From CBDCUQ01 sp965222835 (GTDB taxonomy: Bacteria; Pseudomonadota; Alphaproteobacteria; Rhizobiales; Hyphomicrobiaceae), in the NCBI GenBank assembly GCA_965222835.1, contig CBDCUQ010000003.1, positions 682,001-746,000 of the forward strand: a DNA stretch of 64,000 nt. Reading direction: 5' to 3'. The stretch's first letter is position 1, and every line of letters starts with the position of its first letter. The notes beneath the pieces were generated by a model. That model saw only the letters and a list, made by a program, of their open reading frames with translations, was not told where the DNA came from and searched no databases. This document shows positions 26,117 through 35,336 of this stretch, in pieces. The translations under genes were made by a program, and so were the position numbers.

Positions 26117-27358
26117 ATGGGCACCAAGTCCGACAAAGTGGGCGAACAGAAGCTCAACACCTACCGTGCCGGCCCAGACGAACGCGGGCACTTTGGTCTC
26201 TTCGGCGGCCGCTTTGTGGCAGAAACACTGATGCCGCTGATCCTCGATCTCGAGCGATCGTACAACGAGGCCAAAGCGGATCCGGCGTTTCACGCCGAGA
26301 TGGCGCATCTTCATGCGCACTATTCGGGCCGCCCCTCGCCGCTCTATTTTGCCGAGCGCCTCACTGCGGACCTCGGCGGCGCCAAGATCTATTTCAAGCG
26401 CGATGAGCTTAATCACACAGGCTCGCACAAGATCAACAACTGCCTTGGGCAGATCCTGCTGGCACGGCGGATGGGAAAGACGCGCATCATTGCAGAAACC
26501 GGCGCGGGTCAACACGGTGTGGCGGTGGCGACGGTCTGCGCCAAATTCAATATGCCCTGCGAGATCTACATGGGTGCGACTGACGTAGAGCGCCAAGCGC
26601 CCAACGTCGCACGCATGAAGCTGCTCGGCGCCGAGCTCAATCCCGTGACGTCCGGCGCGATGACGTTGAAGGATGCCATGAACGAGGCGCTGCGCGATTG
26701 GGTGACCAACGTGCGAGATACCTACTACATCATCGGCACGGCGGCCGGTCCGCATCCTTATCCGGCCATGGTGCGCGATTTTCAATCGATCATTGGGACC
26801 GAGGTTCGCACGCAAATGATGGAGGCCGAAGGCCGGCTACCAGACACGCTTGTCGCGTGCATCGGCGGCGGCTCGAACGCGATCGGCCTTTTCTATCCCT
26901 TCCTCGATGACGAGGGCGTGGCAATCTACGGCGTTGAAGCGGGCGGGCATGGGCTCGACGTGCCTAACGGACACGCCGCATCGATGAGCGGCGGCGCCCC
27001 CGGCGTACTCCACGGCAACCGCACTTTCCTTCTGCAGGATGACGACGGGCAGATCCTCGAAGGCCATTCGATCTCAGCGGGTCTCGATTACCCGGGCGTT
27101 GGCCCTGAGCACTCCTGGCTCAAAGAGACGGGCCGCGTCACCTATGTGCCGGCAACCGATAAAGAAGCGTTAGACGCGCTGCAGCTTTGCACACGCACAG
27201 AAGGGATCATCCCGGCGCTTGAGCCTTCACACGCACTTGCTTGGGTTATGAAACTGGCGCCCAAGCTACCCAAGACCAATCTTCTTGTGATGAACCTGTG
27301 CGGGCGCGGCGATAAAGACCTATTCACGGTCGCCAAGGCATTGGGCATGAAGATTTGA
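26117..27358 (+). CDS. trpB: Tryptophan synthase beta chain
   Basis: TrpB joins indole and serine using PLP. The 413-residue protein carries Lys105 in NHTGSHKINN, which forms the Schiff base, the phosphate-binding GGGSNAIGLFYPF, and AETGAGQHGVAVATV. ATG 26117 follows GAGGA by six bases. In almost all bacteria trpA follows directly; here 1.2 kb including another gene lies between them. A hairpin without T-run (CCGCTC 27367-27372 with GAGCGG 27382-27387) follows the stop. Confidence 0.97.
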   Translation: MGTKSDKVGEQKLNTYRAGPDERGHFGLFGGRFVAETLMPLILDLERSYNEAKADPAFHAEMAHLHAHYSGRPSPLYFAERLTADLGGAKIYFKRDELNHTGSHKINNCLGQILLARRMGKTRIIAETGAGQHGVAVATVCAKFNMPCEIYMGATDVERQAPNVARMKLLGAELNPVTSGAMTLKDAMNEALRDWVTNVRDTYYIIGTAAGPHPYPAMVRDFQSIIGTEVRTQMMEAEGRLPDTLVACIGGGSNAIGLFYPFLDDEGVAIYGVEAGGHGLDVPNGHAASMSGGAPGVLHGNRTFLLQDDDGQILEGHSISAGLDYPGVGPEHSWLKETGRVTYVPATDKEALDALQLCTRTEGIIPALEPSHALAWVMKLAPKLPKTNLLVMNLCGRGDKDLFTVAKALGMKI

Positions 27359-27606
27359 TGAGGTGTCCGCTCTCGTGTCGGGAGCGGGCATAAACGGTGC
27401 GGTGAGCGTCTATTCGGCTAAGGGCCAATTTCAGACATAAACGCATTATCAGTTATAGTTTCTAGGCGTAACTCGCTCAGCCATTCTGCTGTCAGTTTAC
27501 CGATAGTCTCTTAGACCTCGTTGAGTCTTTATTGGAAGCCGACCCGCGTCACTGTGGGTTGTAGAGACCATAGGCTTGGGAGATAGAGCTGGAGTAAGAT
27601 CCGCGT

Positions 27607-28320
27607 ATGACCAAAGAAGAAGAGAATGCTTTTGACAAGTACCTAATTGAAATCTGGAAGAAGCTCATCGACCTTCATGCTCTTCACGAGACTCTCAAGC
27701 AATCAAGGCTACGCATTTTCGTTCCAGTCCTTGGTGCGCTCATGGCATCATATTATCTTGTAGTATCTCAAATAGAAGTAACAAAAATAACGGAATGCAA
27801 AAATATTGCGCGCGTACTCGCCGGATTTCTTATTGCAGCAGGCTCTACATATTACACTTGGACAATTCGAAAAATTGACAGAAGAGCAAAAGATTATGTT
27901 GAGGTGATAAAAAGGCAGATACGTCACATTGAGAAACTTATTCAGAACAGCGTCGCCTATGTTCACTACCTTCCATATGAAGGGCAACATCAAATCTTGA
28001 ACGAAAATACGCTTGCAATTGGAGACGAATATCCTGCCTACAAGATGATTCAAACGAGTAAGAACAAGAAACCGAGTGTGCGTGCATCCTCTATGGAACA
28101 GTCGCTCTTGCGCAATGTATTTGTTGTATGGCTTATTTGCCTCGCCATACATAGCTATATTGCGATCAAGATAGTTTTGAATCCTGCAGCAGAATTATGC
28201 GTCTTGAGACTCATGACTCAGTTGAATTCAGGCGTGTCTCATGAATGCGCTACCGAAGACTTATCGCTGCAAGAAGGCCGCAAAAGCTCCAAAAGCAATG
28301 TTCAATCGTCGGCCAAATAA
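27607..28320 (+). CDS. Unknown three-segment membrane protein inserted in the trp operon
   Basis: I do not recognise this 237-residue protein with certainty. A charged N-terminal helix (FDKYLIEIWKKLIDLHALHE) leads to a membrane hairpin (RIFVPVLGALMASYYLVVSQ near residue 37; IARVLAGFLIAAGSTYYTW near 67), then a long basic helical stretch (RKIDRRAKDYVEVIKRQIRH), and a third segment near 170-190 (NVFVVWLICLAIHSYIAIKI). The layout recalls two-helix-hairpin membrane proteins of the SLATT or RipA kind, but this is only topology. Base composition is much more AT-rich than trpB and trpA on either side, with ATA, AAA and AAT codons common, so recent acquisition is likely. Confidence 0.65.
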   Translation: MTKEEENAFDKYLIEIWKKLIDLHALHETLKQSRLRIFVPVLGALMASYYLVVSQIEVTKITECKNIARVLAGFLIAAGSTYYTWTIRKIDRRAKDYVEVIKRQIRHIEKLIQNSVAYVHYLPYEGQHQILNENTLAIGDEYPAYKMIQTSKNKKPSVRASSMEQSLLRNVFVVWLICLAIHSYIAIKIVLNPAAELCVLRLMTQLNSGVSHECATEDLSLQEGRKSSKSNVQSSAK

Positions 28321-28517
28321 CAGATTTTAGGGCGTTAGGAGTGCGAACTGGGTCTGTACCGCGCATACCAATCAGAAGCCGTCCCACCAGACTTCGCTTG
28401 CCTGCCAGGGGACCCGGCCGTTTCTCATCCATCTGTTCTCGTCCCGCGGCACTACTGCCCTTGACCGTCATACGCCGTACTTCTACGACCGGCGGCAGAA
28501 TTCCCTGAAAGACACTG

Positions 28518-29363
28518 ATGCCGGACCGCGCTCCTATGACCACCGCCACACGCATCGACAAACGCTTTGCCGCCCTCAAGGCAGAGGGACGGGCGGCGCT
28601 TGTTACTTTTGTTTCCGCGGGCGATCCCGATCTTGAGACGTCGCAGAAGATTCTTGACGGCCTTCCCGAGGCCGGCGCCGACGTTATCGAGCTCGGTATG
28701 CCATTCTCAGACCCCATGGCCGATGGCCCGGCGATTCAGGCCTCTTCGCTGCGCGCATTGCAGGCTGGGCAGACCATGCAGAAAACGCTCAAGATGGTCG
28801 CCGATTTCCGGAAGACAGACGCCGACACGCCCATCGTGCTGATGGGCTATTACAATCCGATCTACGTTTTTCCGAACGAAGCCTTCCTAGATGCGGCCGT
28901 CACGGCGGGTGTGGACGGCCTGATCGTTGTCGATGTGCCGCCCGAGGCCGACGAGGAGCTGTGCCTACCGGCAGTGACACGTGGCCTCAATTTCATCCGG
29001 CTCGCCACGCCCACGACCGACGACAAACGCCTGCCGGCCGTGCTCAAGAACACGTCCGGTTTCGTTTACTATGTGTCGATCACGGGCATTACGGGGGCCG
29101 CCGCACCGGTTATAAACGATGTTCACTCCCAGGTTGCGCGGATAAAGAGATCGACAAAGCTTCCCGTTGCGGTCGGATTTGGCGTAAAATCCCCCGATCA
29201 GGCTAAAGAGATTGCGAAGGGAGCCGACGGTGTCGTCGTCGGCTCGGCACTGGTAACGGCGATCCAGACGAGTCTCGATGCCGACGGCAAGGCGACTGGA
29301 AAGACGGTACCGGCGGTCCTAAATCTCGTTAAGAGCCTGAGCCGGGCGCTTCAGCCCACTTAG
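28518..29363 (+). CDS. trpA: Tryptophan synthase alpha chain
   Basis: TrpA cleaves indole-3-glycerol phosphate to indole, which is channelled to TrpB. The 281-residue barrel has both catalytic acids, Glu58 and Asp69, in ELGMPFSDPMADGPAIQ, and the flexible loop region TPTTDDKRLPAVLKN, YYVSITGITGA and GFGVKSPDQA. ATG 28518 has weak GAAAGA upstream; ATG 28536 is an alternative that would remove six residues. The upstream gap (28321-28517) may carry its own promoter now that trpB is separated. Confidence 0.96.
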   Translation: MPDRAPMTTATRIDKRFAALKAEGRAALVTFVSAGDPDLETSQKILDGLPEAGADVIELGMPFSDPMADGPAIQASSLRALQAGQTMQKTLKMVADFRKTDADTPIVLMGYYNPIYVFPNEAFLDAAVTAGVDGLIVVDVPPEADEELCLPAVTRGLNFIRLATPTTDDKRLPAVLKNTSGFVYYVSITGITGAAAPVINDVHSQVARIKRSTKLPVAVGFGVKSPDQAKEIAKGADGVVVGSALVTAIQTSLDADGKATGKTVPAVLNLVKSLSRALQPT

Positions 29364-29507
29364 AGTTGCTGATGGGCTTCGGCAGAGTTTTCGCACGACC
29401 TGCCCGGTGGGCGATCAATCGTTATCCGGGTTCAAAGGTTTGGACTGTATGAATGGCCTGGGCTGGCGTGCCTCACTCGATCGCCGGCTGGTAAGGAGCC
29501 AAGTAGC

Positions 29508-30572
29508 GTGAATTGGATCAACAACGTTGTTCGCCCCAAGATCCGTAGCTTCCTGACAACGAAGCGCGAGGTGCCGGACAACCTTTGGATCAAGTGCCCG
29601 GAGACGGGCCAGATGGTCTTCTACAAGGACCTCGAAGCCAACCAGTTCGTCGTCCCCGGTTCGAATTACCACATGAAGATGGGGGCCAAGGCCCGGCTCA
29701 CACACCTGTTCGACGGCGGCATTTACGAAAAGGTCCTGGTGCCTGACGTGCCCCTCGATCCCTTGAAGTTTCGAGACAGCCGCCGTTACACGGACCGGCT
29801 GAAGGACGCCAAGGCGAAAACCGAATTCGATGATGCGCTGCTCATCGGTGAGGGTCTGCTCGACGGCCAGATGACGGTGGCAGCCGTTCAAGATTTCCAA
29901 TTCATGGCAGGATCGTTGGGCATGGCTGCTGGTGAGGCTGTTATTGCCGGTATGCTGCGCGCGGTCGAGCTCAACTGTCCCTTCATCCTCTTTGCTGCAT
30001 CGGGTGGTGCCCGCATGCAGGAGGGTATCCTGTCGCTCATGCAGATGCCGCGCACGACCATTGCCGTCCAACGGCTGCGCGATGCGAATTTGCCCTATAT
30101 CGTCGTGCTGACTGATCCCACGACGGGTGGCGTCACGGCGTCCTATGCGATGCTTGGGGACATCCACATCGCGGAACCCGGCGCGCTTATCTGTTTTGCA
30201 GGCCCGCGCGTGATCCAACAAACCATTCGCGAACAGCTGCCCGACGGCTTTCAGCGCGCCGAGTATTTGTTGGCCCACGGCATGATCGACATGGTCGTGC
30301 ATCGGCATGAGTTGCGCGATACGCTGTCCCGGCTTTGCCGGCTCTTTCTGGGTGGCGCGGAGAACGCACGCTTAAAAGGGCGGCGACTGAATGGGCGCGC
30401 TTTCATCAACGGTAGTCCGGTTGACGGTCAACTTATCGAAACCGCGGCGCGAACGGCTGACAACACCGGCATCGAGGGCGAAGAGGACGTGGAGACGCTG
30501 CGTTCGGAGAGCCGCGATTTGTCACGGCGGGAGACTGAAGGCGGTCATACGAGGCCCGAAGCCAAAGATTAA
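29508..30572 (+). CDS. accD: Acetyl-CoA carboxylase, carboxyltransferase beta subunit
   Basis: AccD with AccA transfers carboxyl from carboxybiotin to acetyl-CoA. The 354-residue protein has the crotonase-fold core: GSLGMAAGEAVIAGM, FAASGGARMQEGILSLMQM, DPTTGGVTASYAMLGDIHIAEP. The N-terminal zinc finger of the E. coli enzyme (four Cys) is reduced to a single Cys29 in IKCPETGQMVFY, as I recall for rhizobial AccD proteins. The last 60 residues are a variable, charged tail. GTG 29508 has AAGGAG nine bases upstream. It follows trpA and precedes folC, the standard alphaproteobacterial order. Confidence 0.96.
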   Translation: MNWINNVVRPKIRSFLTTKREVPDNLWIKCPETGQMVFYKDLEANQFVVPGSNYHMKMGAKARLTHLFDGGIYEKVLVPDVPLDPLKFRDSRRYTDRLKDAKAKTEFDDALLIGEGLLDGQMTVAAVQDFQFMAGSLGMAAGEAVIAGMLRAVELNCPFILFAASGGARMQEGILSLMQMPRTTIAVQRLRDANLPYIVVLTDPTTGGVTASYAMLGDIHIAEPGALICFAGPRVIQQTIREQLPDGFQRAEYLLAHGMIDMVVHRHELRDTLSRLCRLFLGGAENARLKGRRLNGRAFINGSPVDGQLIETAARTADNTGIEGEEDVETLRSESRDLSRRETEGGHTRPEAKD

Positions 30573-30712
30573 TCGGACGCACAACCGCCGGCAGACGCGA
30601 CCGCATCAACGCACCGAAAAATTCTTTCTGCGCGTCTTGCAACAGTTGACGCCAGCGCGCGAAGTGGGCTTTGTCGACTGGACCGCTTGGACCCTACGAT
30701 ACAAGGCCTAGA

Positions 30713-32044
30713 ATGCCGAAGAGCGACAAGCTCCTGGCCGATTTGAAGCAGCTTCATCCGAAGCTTATCGACCTGTCACTGGGCCGCATCGAACGGCTTT
30801 TGGACCGGCTCGGGAATCCTCATAAAAAGCTGCCGCCTGTCGTGCATATTGCCGGTACGAACGGCAAGGGATCGGTATCCGCTTTCCTGAAGGCGATGCT
30901 GGAAGCGGCGGGACGGCGTGTTCACATCTATACGTCACCGCATCTTGTTCGCTTTCACGAGCGCATCGAGCTTGCGGGTGTCGATGGCAAGGTTCACCCC
31001 ATCGGGGAAGACGCGCTTGTCGATGTGCTGACTCGCACGCAGGCCGTCAACAACGGCGATGACATTACCCAATTCGAGATTACGACCGCTGCGGCCTTCC
31101 TCGCTTTTGCCGAGCATCCTGCAGACGTTCTGATTTTAGAGGTGGGGCTCGGGGGGCGGCTCGACGCTACAAATGTCGTTGCTGCCCCCCGGCTGACGAT
31201 TATTACGCCGATTTCTTTGGACCACTCAGAAAAACTCGGTCCGTCCATCGAGAAGATTGCGGCCGAGAAGGCCGGCATCCTCAAGCCTGGCGTGCCTTGC
31301 GTGGTTTCTCAGCAGGACGAGGCCGCGCTTGGTATCATTCGCCGGGAAGCCGCGCAGTTATCGGCAGGGCTCACGGTTTGGGGCGAGGATTACGACGCCT
31401 TCGAGCAGCGCGGGCGTCTTATCGTGCAGACGGAAGACCGACTGCTTGACCTGCCGATGCCGTCGCTCGTGGGACCCCACCAGATCTTCAATGCAGGCAC
31501 GGCGGTGGCTTCTGCTTTGAACCTCAAGGAACTCGTTCCGGACGAGAAAGCCATCGAATCCGGGGTGACAAACGCGAGCTGGCCCGCCCGCATGCAACGA
31601 CTTCCTGCGGGACCGCTCCCGTCACTGATGGGACCCGGTTCCGAATTGTGGCTTGATGGCGGACACAATCCGGCGGCCGGTAAGTATTTGGCGCAGACCA
31701 TGGCCGATCTCGAAGAACGTTCTCCGAAACCTCTCTATCTGGTGGTTGGCATGCTGGGATTGAAAGACGCGGCAGGCTTCTTGGTGCAATTCCGCGGGCT
31801 GGCCCGGCGCATCATGACTGTGCCGATACCCGGCTCACACGAAGCGCCGTTTACACCCGAAGCGCTTGCTGAGAGTGCACACCGGGTTTCGCTCGAAGCG
31901 GAGGCAACGGACGGCGTGGACACCGCTTTACGCCGTATCGAGGCGATCGAACCCGGCGCGAAGCGGGTGCTTGTGACTGGATCTCTTTATCTTGCCGGTC
32001 ACGTTCTGGCACTGCAGGAAGGGGTTGAAGCGCAAGGCAATTGA
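30713..32044 (+). CDS. folC: Bifunctional dihydrofolate / folylpolyglutamate synthase
   Basis: FolC adds glutamate to dihydropteroate and to folates. The 443-residue Mur-ligase-like protein has the P-loop HIAGTNGKGSVSAFLKAML near residue 45, YTSPHLVRFHERIEL, the carbamylated-Lys region EKAGILKPGVPCVVS and LDGGHNPAAGKYLA in the C-terminal domain. ATG 30713 matches family starts; a frame extension to 30671 is unconserved. In many relatives trxA and addAB follow; here the next genes are on the other strand, so the conserved block ends. Confidence 0.95.
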   Translation: MPKSDKLLADLKQLHPKLIDLSLGRIERLLDRLGNPHKKLPPVVHIAGTNGKGSVSAFLKAMLEAAGRRVHIYTSPHLVRFHERIELAGVDGKVHPIGEDALVDVLTRTQAVNNGDDITQFEITTAAAFLAFAEHPADVLILEVGLGGRLDATNVVAAPRLTIITPISLDHSEKLGPSIEKIAAEKAGILKPGVPCVVSQQDEAALGIIRREAAQLSAGLTVWGEDYDAFEQRGRLIVQTEDRLLDLPMPSLVGPHQIFNAGTAVASALNLKELVPDEKAIESGVTNASWPARMQRLPAGPLPSLMGPGSELWLDGGHNPAAGKYLAQTMADLEERSPKPLYLVVGMLGLKDAAGFLVQFRGLARRIMTVPIPGSHEAPFTPEALAESAHRVSLEAEATDGVDTALRRIEAIEPGAKRVLVTGSLYLAGHVLALQEGVEAQGN

Positions 32045-32089
32045 ATGCCTTTGCCATTTGGGCGTTTCGCGATGACGTGCCGATCAGGA

Positions 32090-32737
32090 TTACGTGCCGC
32101 CAGACAGAATTTCGGCGACCGCATCGTCGGCAACCTGGGAAAAATCAGCATAGAAGAATCCGATGGCGCCGAATGGCCGTGGCGTTTCTAGAACCACAAA
32201 TTCGCAACCTTCGGCTTCGAGACGCGAAACGGTGTCGGCTGGCGCGACCGGCGTTGCTAGCACGATTTGGTTTGGGTTTTGGCGCCTTAAGGCATGAATG
32301 GCCGCGCGTGCCGTTGCGCCCGTTGCAATGCCGTCGTCCACCATGATCACAGTTTTGCCGGCGACAGGGACGCGCGCCCGATCTGCGAGCCAAAGCTTGC
32401 GGCGCTTTTCAATGATGGCGAGCTGGCGCGCGGTTTCCTGCTCGATGTAGTCCTGGGTCGTGCCTGTTTCGCGTACGATATCTTCATTGAGCACAACTTC
32501 GGGAGAGGCGCCGTCAACGACGGCGCCAACAGCAAGCTCCGGCTGGAAGGGGCAGCCAAGCTTGCGTACAAGTACGAGATCCAGAGGGGCGGAAAGACGC
32601 TTTGCCACCTCGACGGCGACGGGCACGCCGCCGCGCGGCAAGGCCAGGACAACGGGGTCCTTGTAGTCTCGCTTGGCAATAGACTCGGCGAGTTTGCGGC
32701 CCGCTTCCGTCCTGTTCTCGAAGAGCACGTACTTCAT
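32090..32737 (-). CDS. Phosphoribosyltransferase-domain protein
   Basis: The 215-residue product has the PRPP-binding loop VIMVDDGIATGATARAAIHA near residue 133 and the N-terminal pattern ALPRGGVPVAVEVAKRL and LVRKLGCPFQPELAVGAV, typical of a group of stand-alone PRTase-like proteins of unknown substrate. Its start codon overlaps the stop of the upstream hydrolase by four bases, so the two are translationally coupled; proteins of these two families also occur fused or adjacent elsewhere. Confidence 0.88.
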   Translation of the reverse strand: MKYVLFENRTEAGRKLAESIAKRDYKDPVVLALPRGGVPVAVEVAKRLSAPLDLVLVRKLGCPFQPELAVGAVVDGASPEVVLNEDIVRETGTTQDYIEQETARQLAIIEKRRKLWLADRARVPVAGKTVIMVDDGIATGATARAAIHALRRQNPNQIVLATPVAPADTVSRLEAEGCEFVVLETPRPFGAIGFFYADFSQVADDAVAEILSGGT

Positions 32738-33390
32738 GATTCGTCACCCTGCTTCATGGTTTTCAAGAACCACTCGCGTGCGAGATCAATCGTGCAATCA
32801 AGCGTGCCGGGCTCCTCGAACAAGTGCGTCGCGCCTTGCACGATCTCGAGTTCAACGGAACAGGAAAGGAGTTGGTCTTTCGCTTGGCGATTGAGAGAGA
32901 TCACAACGTCATCTCGTTCGCCGACGATCAGTAGTGTTGGTGCTTTTACGTATGGCAGCGCGGCCGCTGCCAGGTCAGGACGTCCGCCACGCGAAACCAC
33001 GGAGGCGACGTCAGGAGCTTTCTTGGCCGCCGCCATTAGCGCCGCTGCGGCCCCTGTGCTTGCTCCGAATAATCCGATTGGCTGTTGTGCCGTTGATTTT
33101 TCGCTCCGGTACCAATCGATTGCATCCTCCAGACGGCCTGCAAGCAATGGAATGTCAAAAATGTTGTTCCGGTCATTCGCCTCATTCGTATGAAGCAAGT
33201 CGAAGAGGAGTGTGCCAAATCCTGCCTGATTGAGCGCGTTCGCGACGTAGGTGTTGCGTGGGCTTAACCGGCTCGATCCGCTACCATGGGCGAAGATGAT
33301 CAGCCCCTTGGCATCGGCCGGCGTTGCAAGCTGGCCTGGCAAACCATGGGGCGGAATCTCAATGTCGCAAGCCGTGATGGTGAGCGTCAT
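32734..33390 (-). CDS. Alpha/beta hydrolase (dienelactone hydrolase-like)
   Basis: The 218-residue product has the oxyanion-side phrase FAHGSGSSRLSPRN, nucleophile elbow GLFGASTGAAAAL (Gly-Ala-Ser-Thr-Gly), acid in LLIVGERDDVVI and His in GATHLFEEPG, a complete catalytic set. The substrate is unknown. It is the first gene of a two-gene unit with the phosphoribosyltransferase, sharing an overlapping start and stop. No signal peptide, so cytoplasmic. Confidence 0.88.
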   Translation of the reverse strand: MTLTITACDIEIPPHGLPGQLATPADAKGLIIFAHGSGSSRLSPRNTYVANALNQAGFGTLLFDLLHTNEANDRNNIFDIPLLAGRLEDAIDWYRSEKSTAQQPIGLFGASTGAAAALMAAAKKAPDVASVVSRGGRPDLAAAALPYVKAPTLLIVGERDDVVISLNRQAKDQLLSCSVELEIVQGATHLFEEPGTLDCTIDLAREWFLKTMKQGDES

Positions 33391-33458
33391 CGTTCTGCAC
33401 TCCCTTATCTCAGGAGTGTTGGAGCGGATGCTCGCTGGACGCCTTGAACCTGGTCAAA

Positions 33459-34559
33459 TCATCGGGTTTTGGCTCTGCGAGCCTTGGCTTCGCGATCAAT
33501 CAGCGCGCGTTTGCGGTCGATGCCCCAACGGTAACCGGATAGATCTCCGTTTTCGCGAACAACGCGGTGACAGGGTATAGCGACCGCGAGTGTGTTGGCC
33601 GCACATGCCTGTGCGACCGCGCGTGCGGCTTGGGGCTTTCCAATGCGGCGCGCGATGTCAGTATAGCTCACCGTTTTGCCGGGCGGAATGCGCCGCAGCG
33701 CCTCCCAGACTCGATGCTGAAAGGCTGTTCCCTGAATATCGAGCGGAATGTTGGGGTCGCGTTCGGGGTGCTCGACGAGCCCAACCACACGCGCCACAAG
33801 ATTTTCGAATGTGCGATCCGCTCCGATAAGATCGGCCTTCGGAAAAAGGCGTTCGAGGTCGTGCACGAGGGGCTCTGGTTCATCGCCAAGCAGGATGGCA
33901 GTTACACCCACCTCACTCGCAGCGACAAGGATGGCGCCAAGCGCGCATTGGCCCACGGCAAACCTAATTTTCGCACCCTCTCCTCCCTTTCGAAATCGTG
34001 TCGGTGTCATGCCGAGTATGTCCGTTGCGTTCTCGTAAAACCGCGCGCTCGATCCGTAACCGGCATCATAGATGGCGTTGGCGATTGTTGCGTTTGAAGC
34101 GAGTGCGCGACGCGCGCGTTTTTGCCTGTGCGCTGCCGCGTAGGCCTGCGGGGTGACGCCGGTTGCTGACTTGAAAGCGCGATGAAAGTGAAACGGACTG
34201 ACGCCTAGAGATGCGGCGAGCTCGGCCAGCTTGGGTTGGGTTTCGGCGGTTTCGATGATGCGGCAGGCTGCGGTGATCTTTTCGATATGTGCGCTGCCGA
34301 GTCGTTTTATGGCGTCCGGTCTGCACCGCTTGCAGGCGCGAAAGCCAGCCCACTCGGCCGCCTCGCGCGTTGGGTAAAATCGAATGTTCTTGCGGTTCGG
34401 GCGCCTTGCCGGACACGAGGGCCGACAATAGATGCCTGTCGTGACGACCGAATAATAGAAGACACCATCATAAGCTTGATCGCGCATCTGGACCGCATTC
34501 CATTTTGCGGCTTCGCCGGGTGCGCCGTTCGCAGACGTGGCTCGATGTGGCTGGGACAT
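33459..34559 (-). CDS. ada: Ada: methylphosphotriester sensor, AraC activator and O6-methylguanine-DNA methyltransferase
   Basis: The 366-residue protein carries all three Ada parts. Residues 20-85 are the zinc domain with Cys45, Cys49, Cys76 and Cys79 (YCRPSCP and FRACKRC), where the first accepts methyl from phosphotriesters. Residues 90-190 are an AraC-type helix-turn-helix (LAASLGVSPFHFHRAFKSAT). Residues 200-360 are the methyltransferase with active-site AVAIPCHRVVRENGDLSG. Methylated Ada activates its own gene in E. coli. Single-gene unit here; no alkB or alkA adjacent. Confidence 0.95.
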   Translation of the reverse strand: MSQPHRATSANGAPGEAAKWNAVQMRDQAYDGVFYYSVVTTGIYCRPSCPARRPNRKNIRFYPTREAAEWAGFRACKRCRPDAIKRLGSAHIEKITAACRIIETAETQPKLAELAASLGVSPFHFHRAFKSATGVTPQAYAAAHRQKRARRALASNATIANAIYDAGYGSSARFYENATDILGMTPTRFRKGGEGAKIRFAVGQCALGAILVAASEVGVTAILLGDEPEPLVHDLERLFPKADLIGADRTFENLVARVVGLVEHPERDPNIPLDIQGTAFQHRVWEALRRIPPGKTVSYTDIARRIGKPQAARAVAQACAANTLAVAIPCHRVVRENGDLSGYRWGIDRKRALIDREAKARRAKTR

Positions 34560-34718
34560 GCTTTTCCGATTTCTTTATGTCGACGCTCAGGGCCGAGACT
34601 AGGATACCTTTGCTGCGCAATCACTCCGGTCCTTGCGCTCAAATTCGGAAACACGCGGTCAGCCGTTGGTTTGCTGCGAAGCGTGTCATGCGTGCCGTCT
34701 CACTTGCCCGCTGCGCTA

Positions 34719-35159
34719 TTAGATCAGGCCCAGCGCGGCCAGCTCGCGTCTCAAGCTTTGCGGCATATGAGCCACGCCATCGTCCACGCCGGGTTCCAGG
34801 TCGGGTGGCGCATCGTCTTCCAGAAAGTAACGCCAGCCCTGGAAGGCCTTGCGCGGCTGCGGACGGACGGGAACTATTTCCGGGTCAAGCAGAATCAGAC
34901 AGCAGGGGGAGCCGTCCTCTTTGAGGCCCTCCTCAAAACCGGTCAGCCGCTGGCGGGCCTGAATGAGGCCTTTGATCACCCAATAGAGAGAGCCCCCATC
35001 GAGAAGCTCCTCGCGCCGCCTCGGCCACTGGTACGTGGTGTGATAGACGCGTAAAGGGCGTCCGCGCCTCGGCCTAAATTTGCGGTTGGCCGCCTGCCAT
35101 TGGGCAAGGTCTTCGATCGACTGGGCGCCGACGCAAAGTTTGACGAGATGCAATGCCAT
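34719..35159 (-). CDS. DUF1489 family protein
   Basis: The 146-residue product starts MALHLVKLCVGAQSIEDLAQ and contains HTTYQWPRRREELLDGGSLY, WVIKGLIQARQRLTGFEE and LDPEIVPVRPQPRKAFQGWR, a pattern seen in alphaproteobacterial DUF1489 proteins of unknown function. It probably acts in the cytoplasm, as no signal or membrane segment is present. A frame extending to 35297 adds 46 unconserved residues and was not used. Next to it on the same strand lies a secreted unknown. Confidence 0.85.
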   Translation of the reverse strand: MALHLVKLCVGAQSIEDLAQWQAANRKFRPRRGRPLRVYHTTYQWPRRREELLDGGSLYWVIKGLIQARQRLTGFEEGLKEDGSPCCLILLDPEIVPVRPQPRKAFQGWRYFLEDDAPPDLEPGVDDGVAHMPQSLRRELAALGLI

Positions 35160-35336
35160 GGGAGCCGTCTGGGTCTCCTGTTCGCGCGCGGGCTGCCGCG
35201 ACTGCACATTCGAACTGGTCGACTCTTGCGTCAATATCGCGACGCGCGCTAGCGGCCGGTGGTTCGGTTTGAGCGATCCGCGCCGCTTTTCCACCAATTC
35301 GTGCGCGGGAATGGCACTTGGCGCAATCGGCTTGCA

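Noticed and set aside
32294..33193. Long plus-strand frame antisense to the phosphoribosyltransferase and hydrolase genes
   Set aside because: It is the shadow of two well-supported minus-strand genes and has no family pattern of its own.
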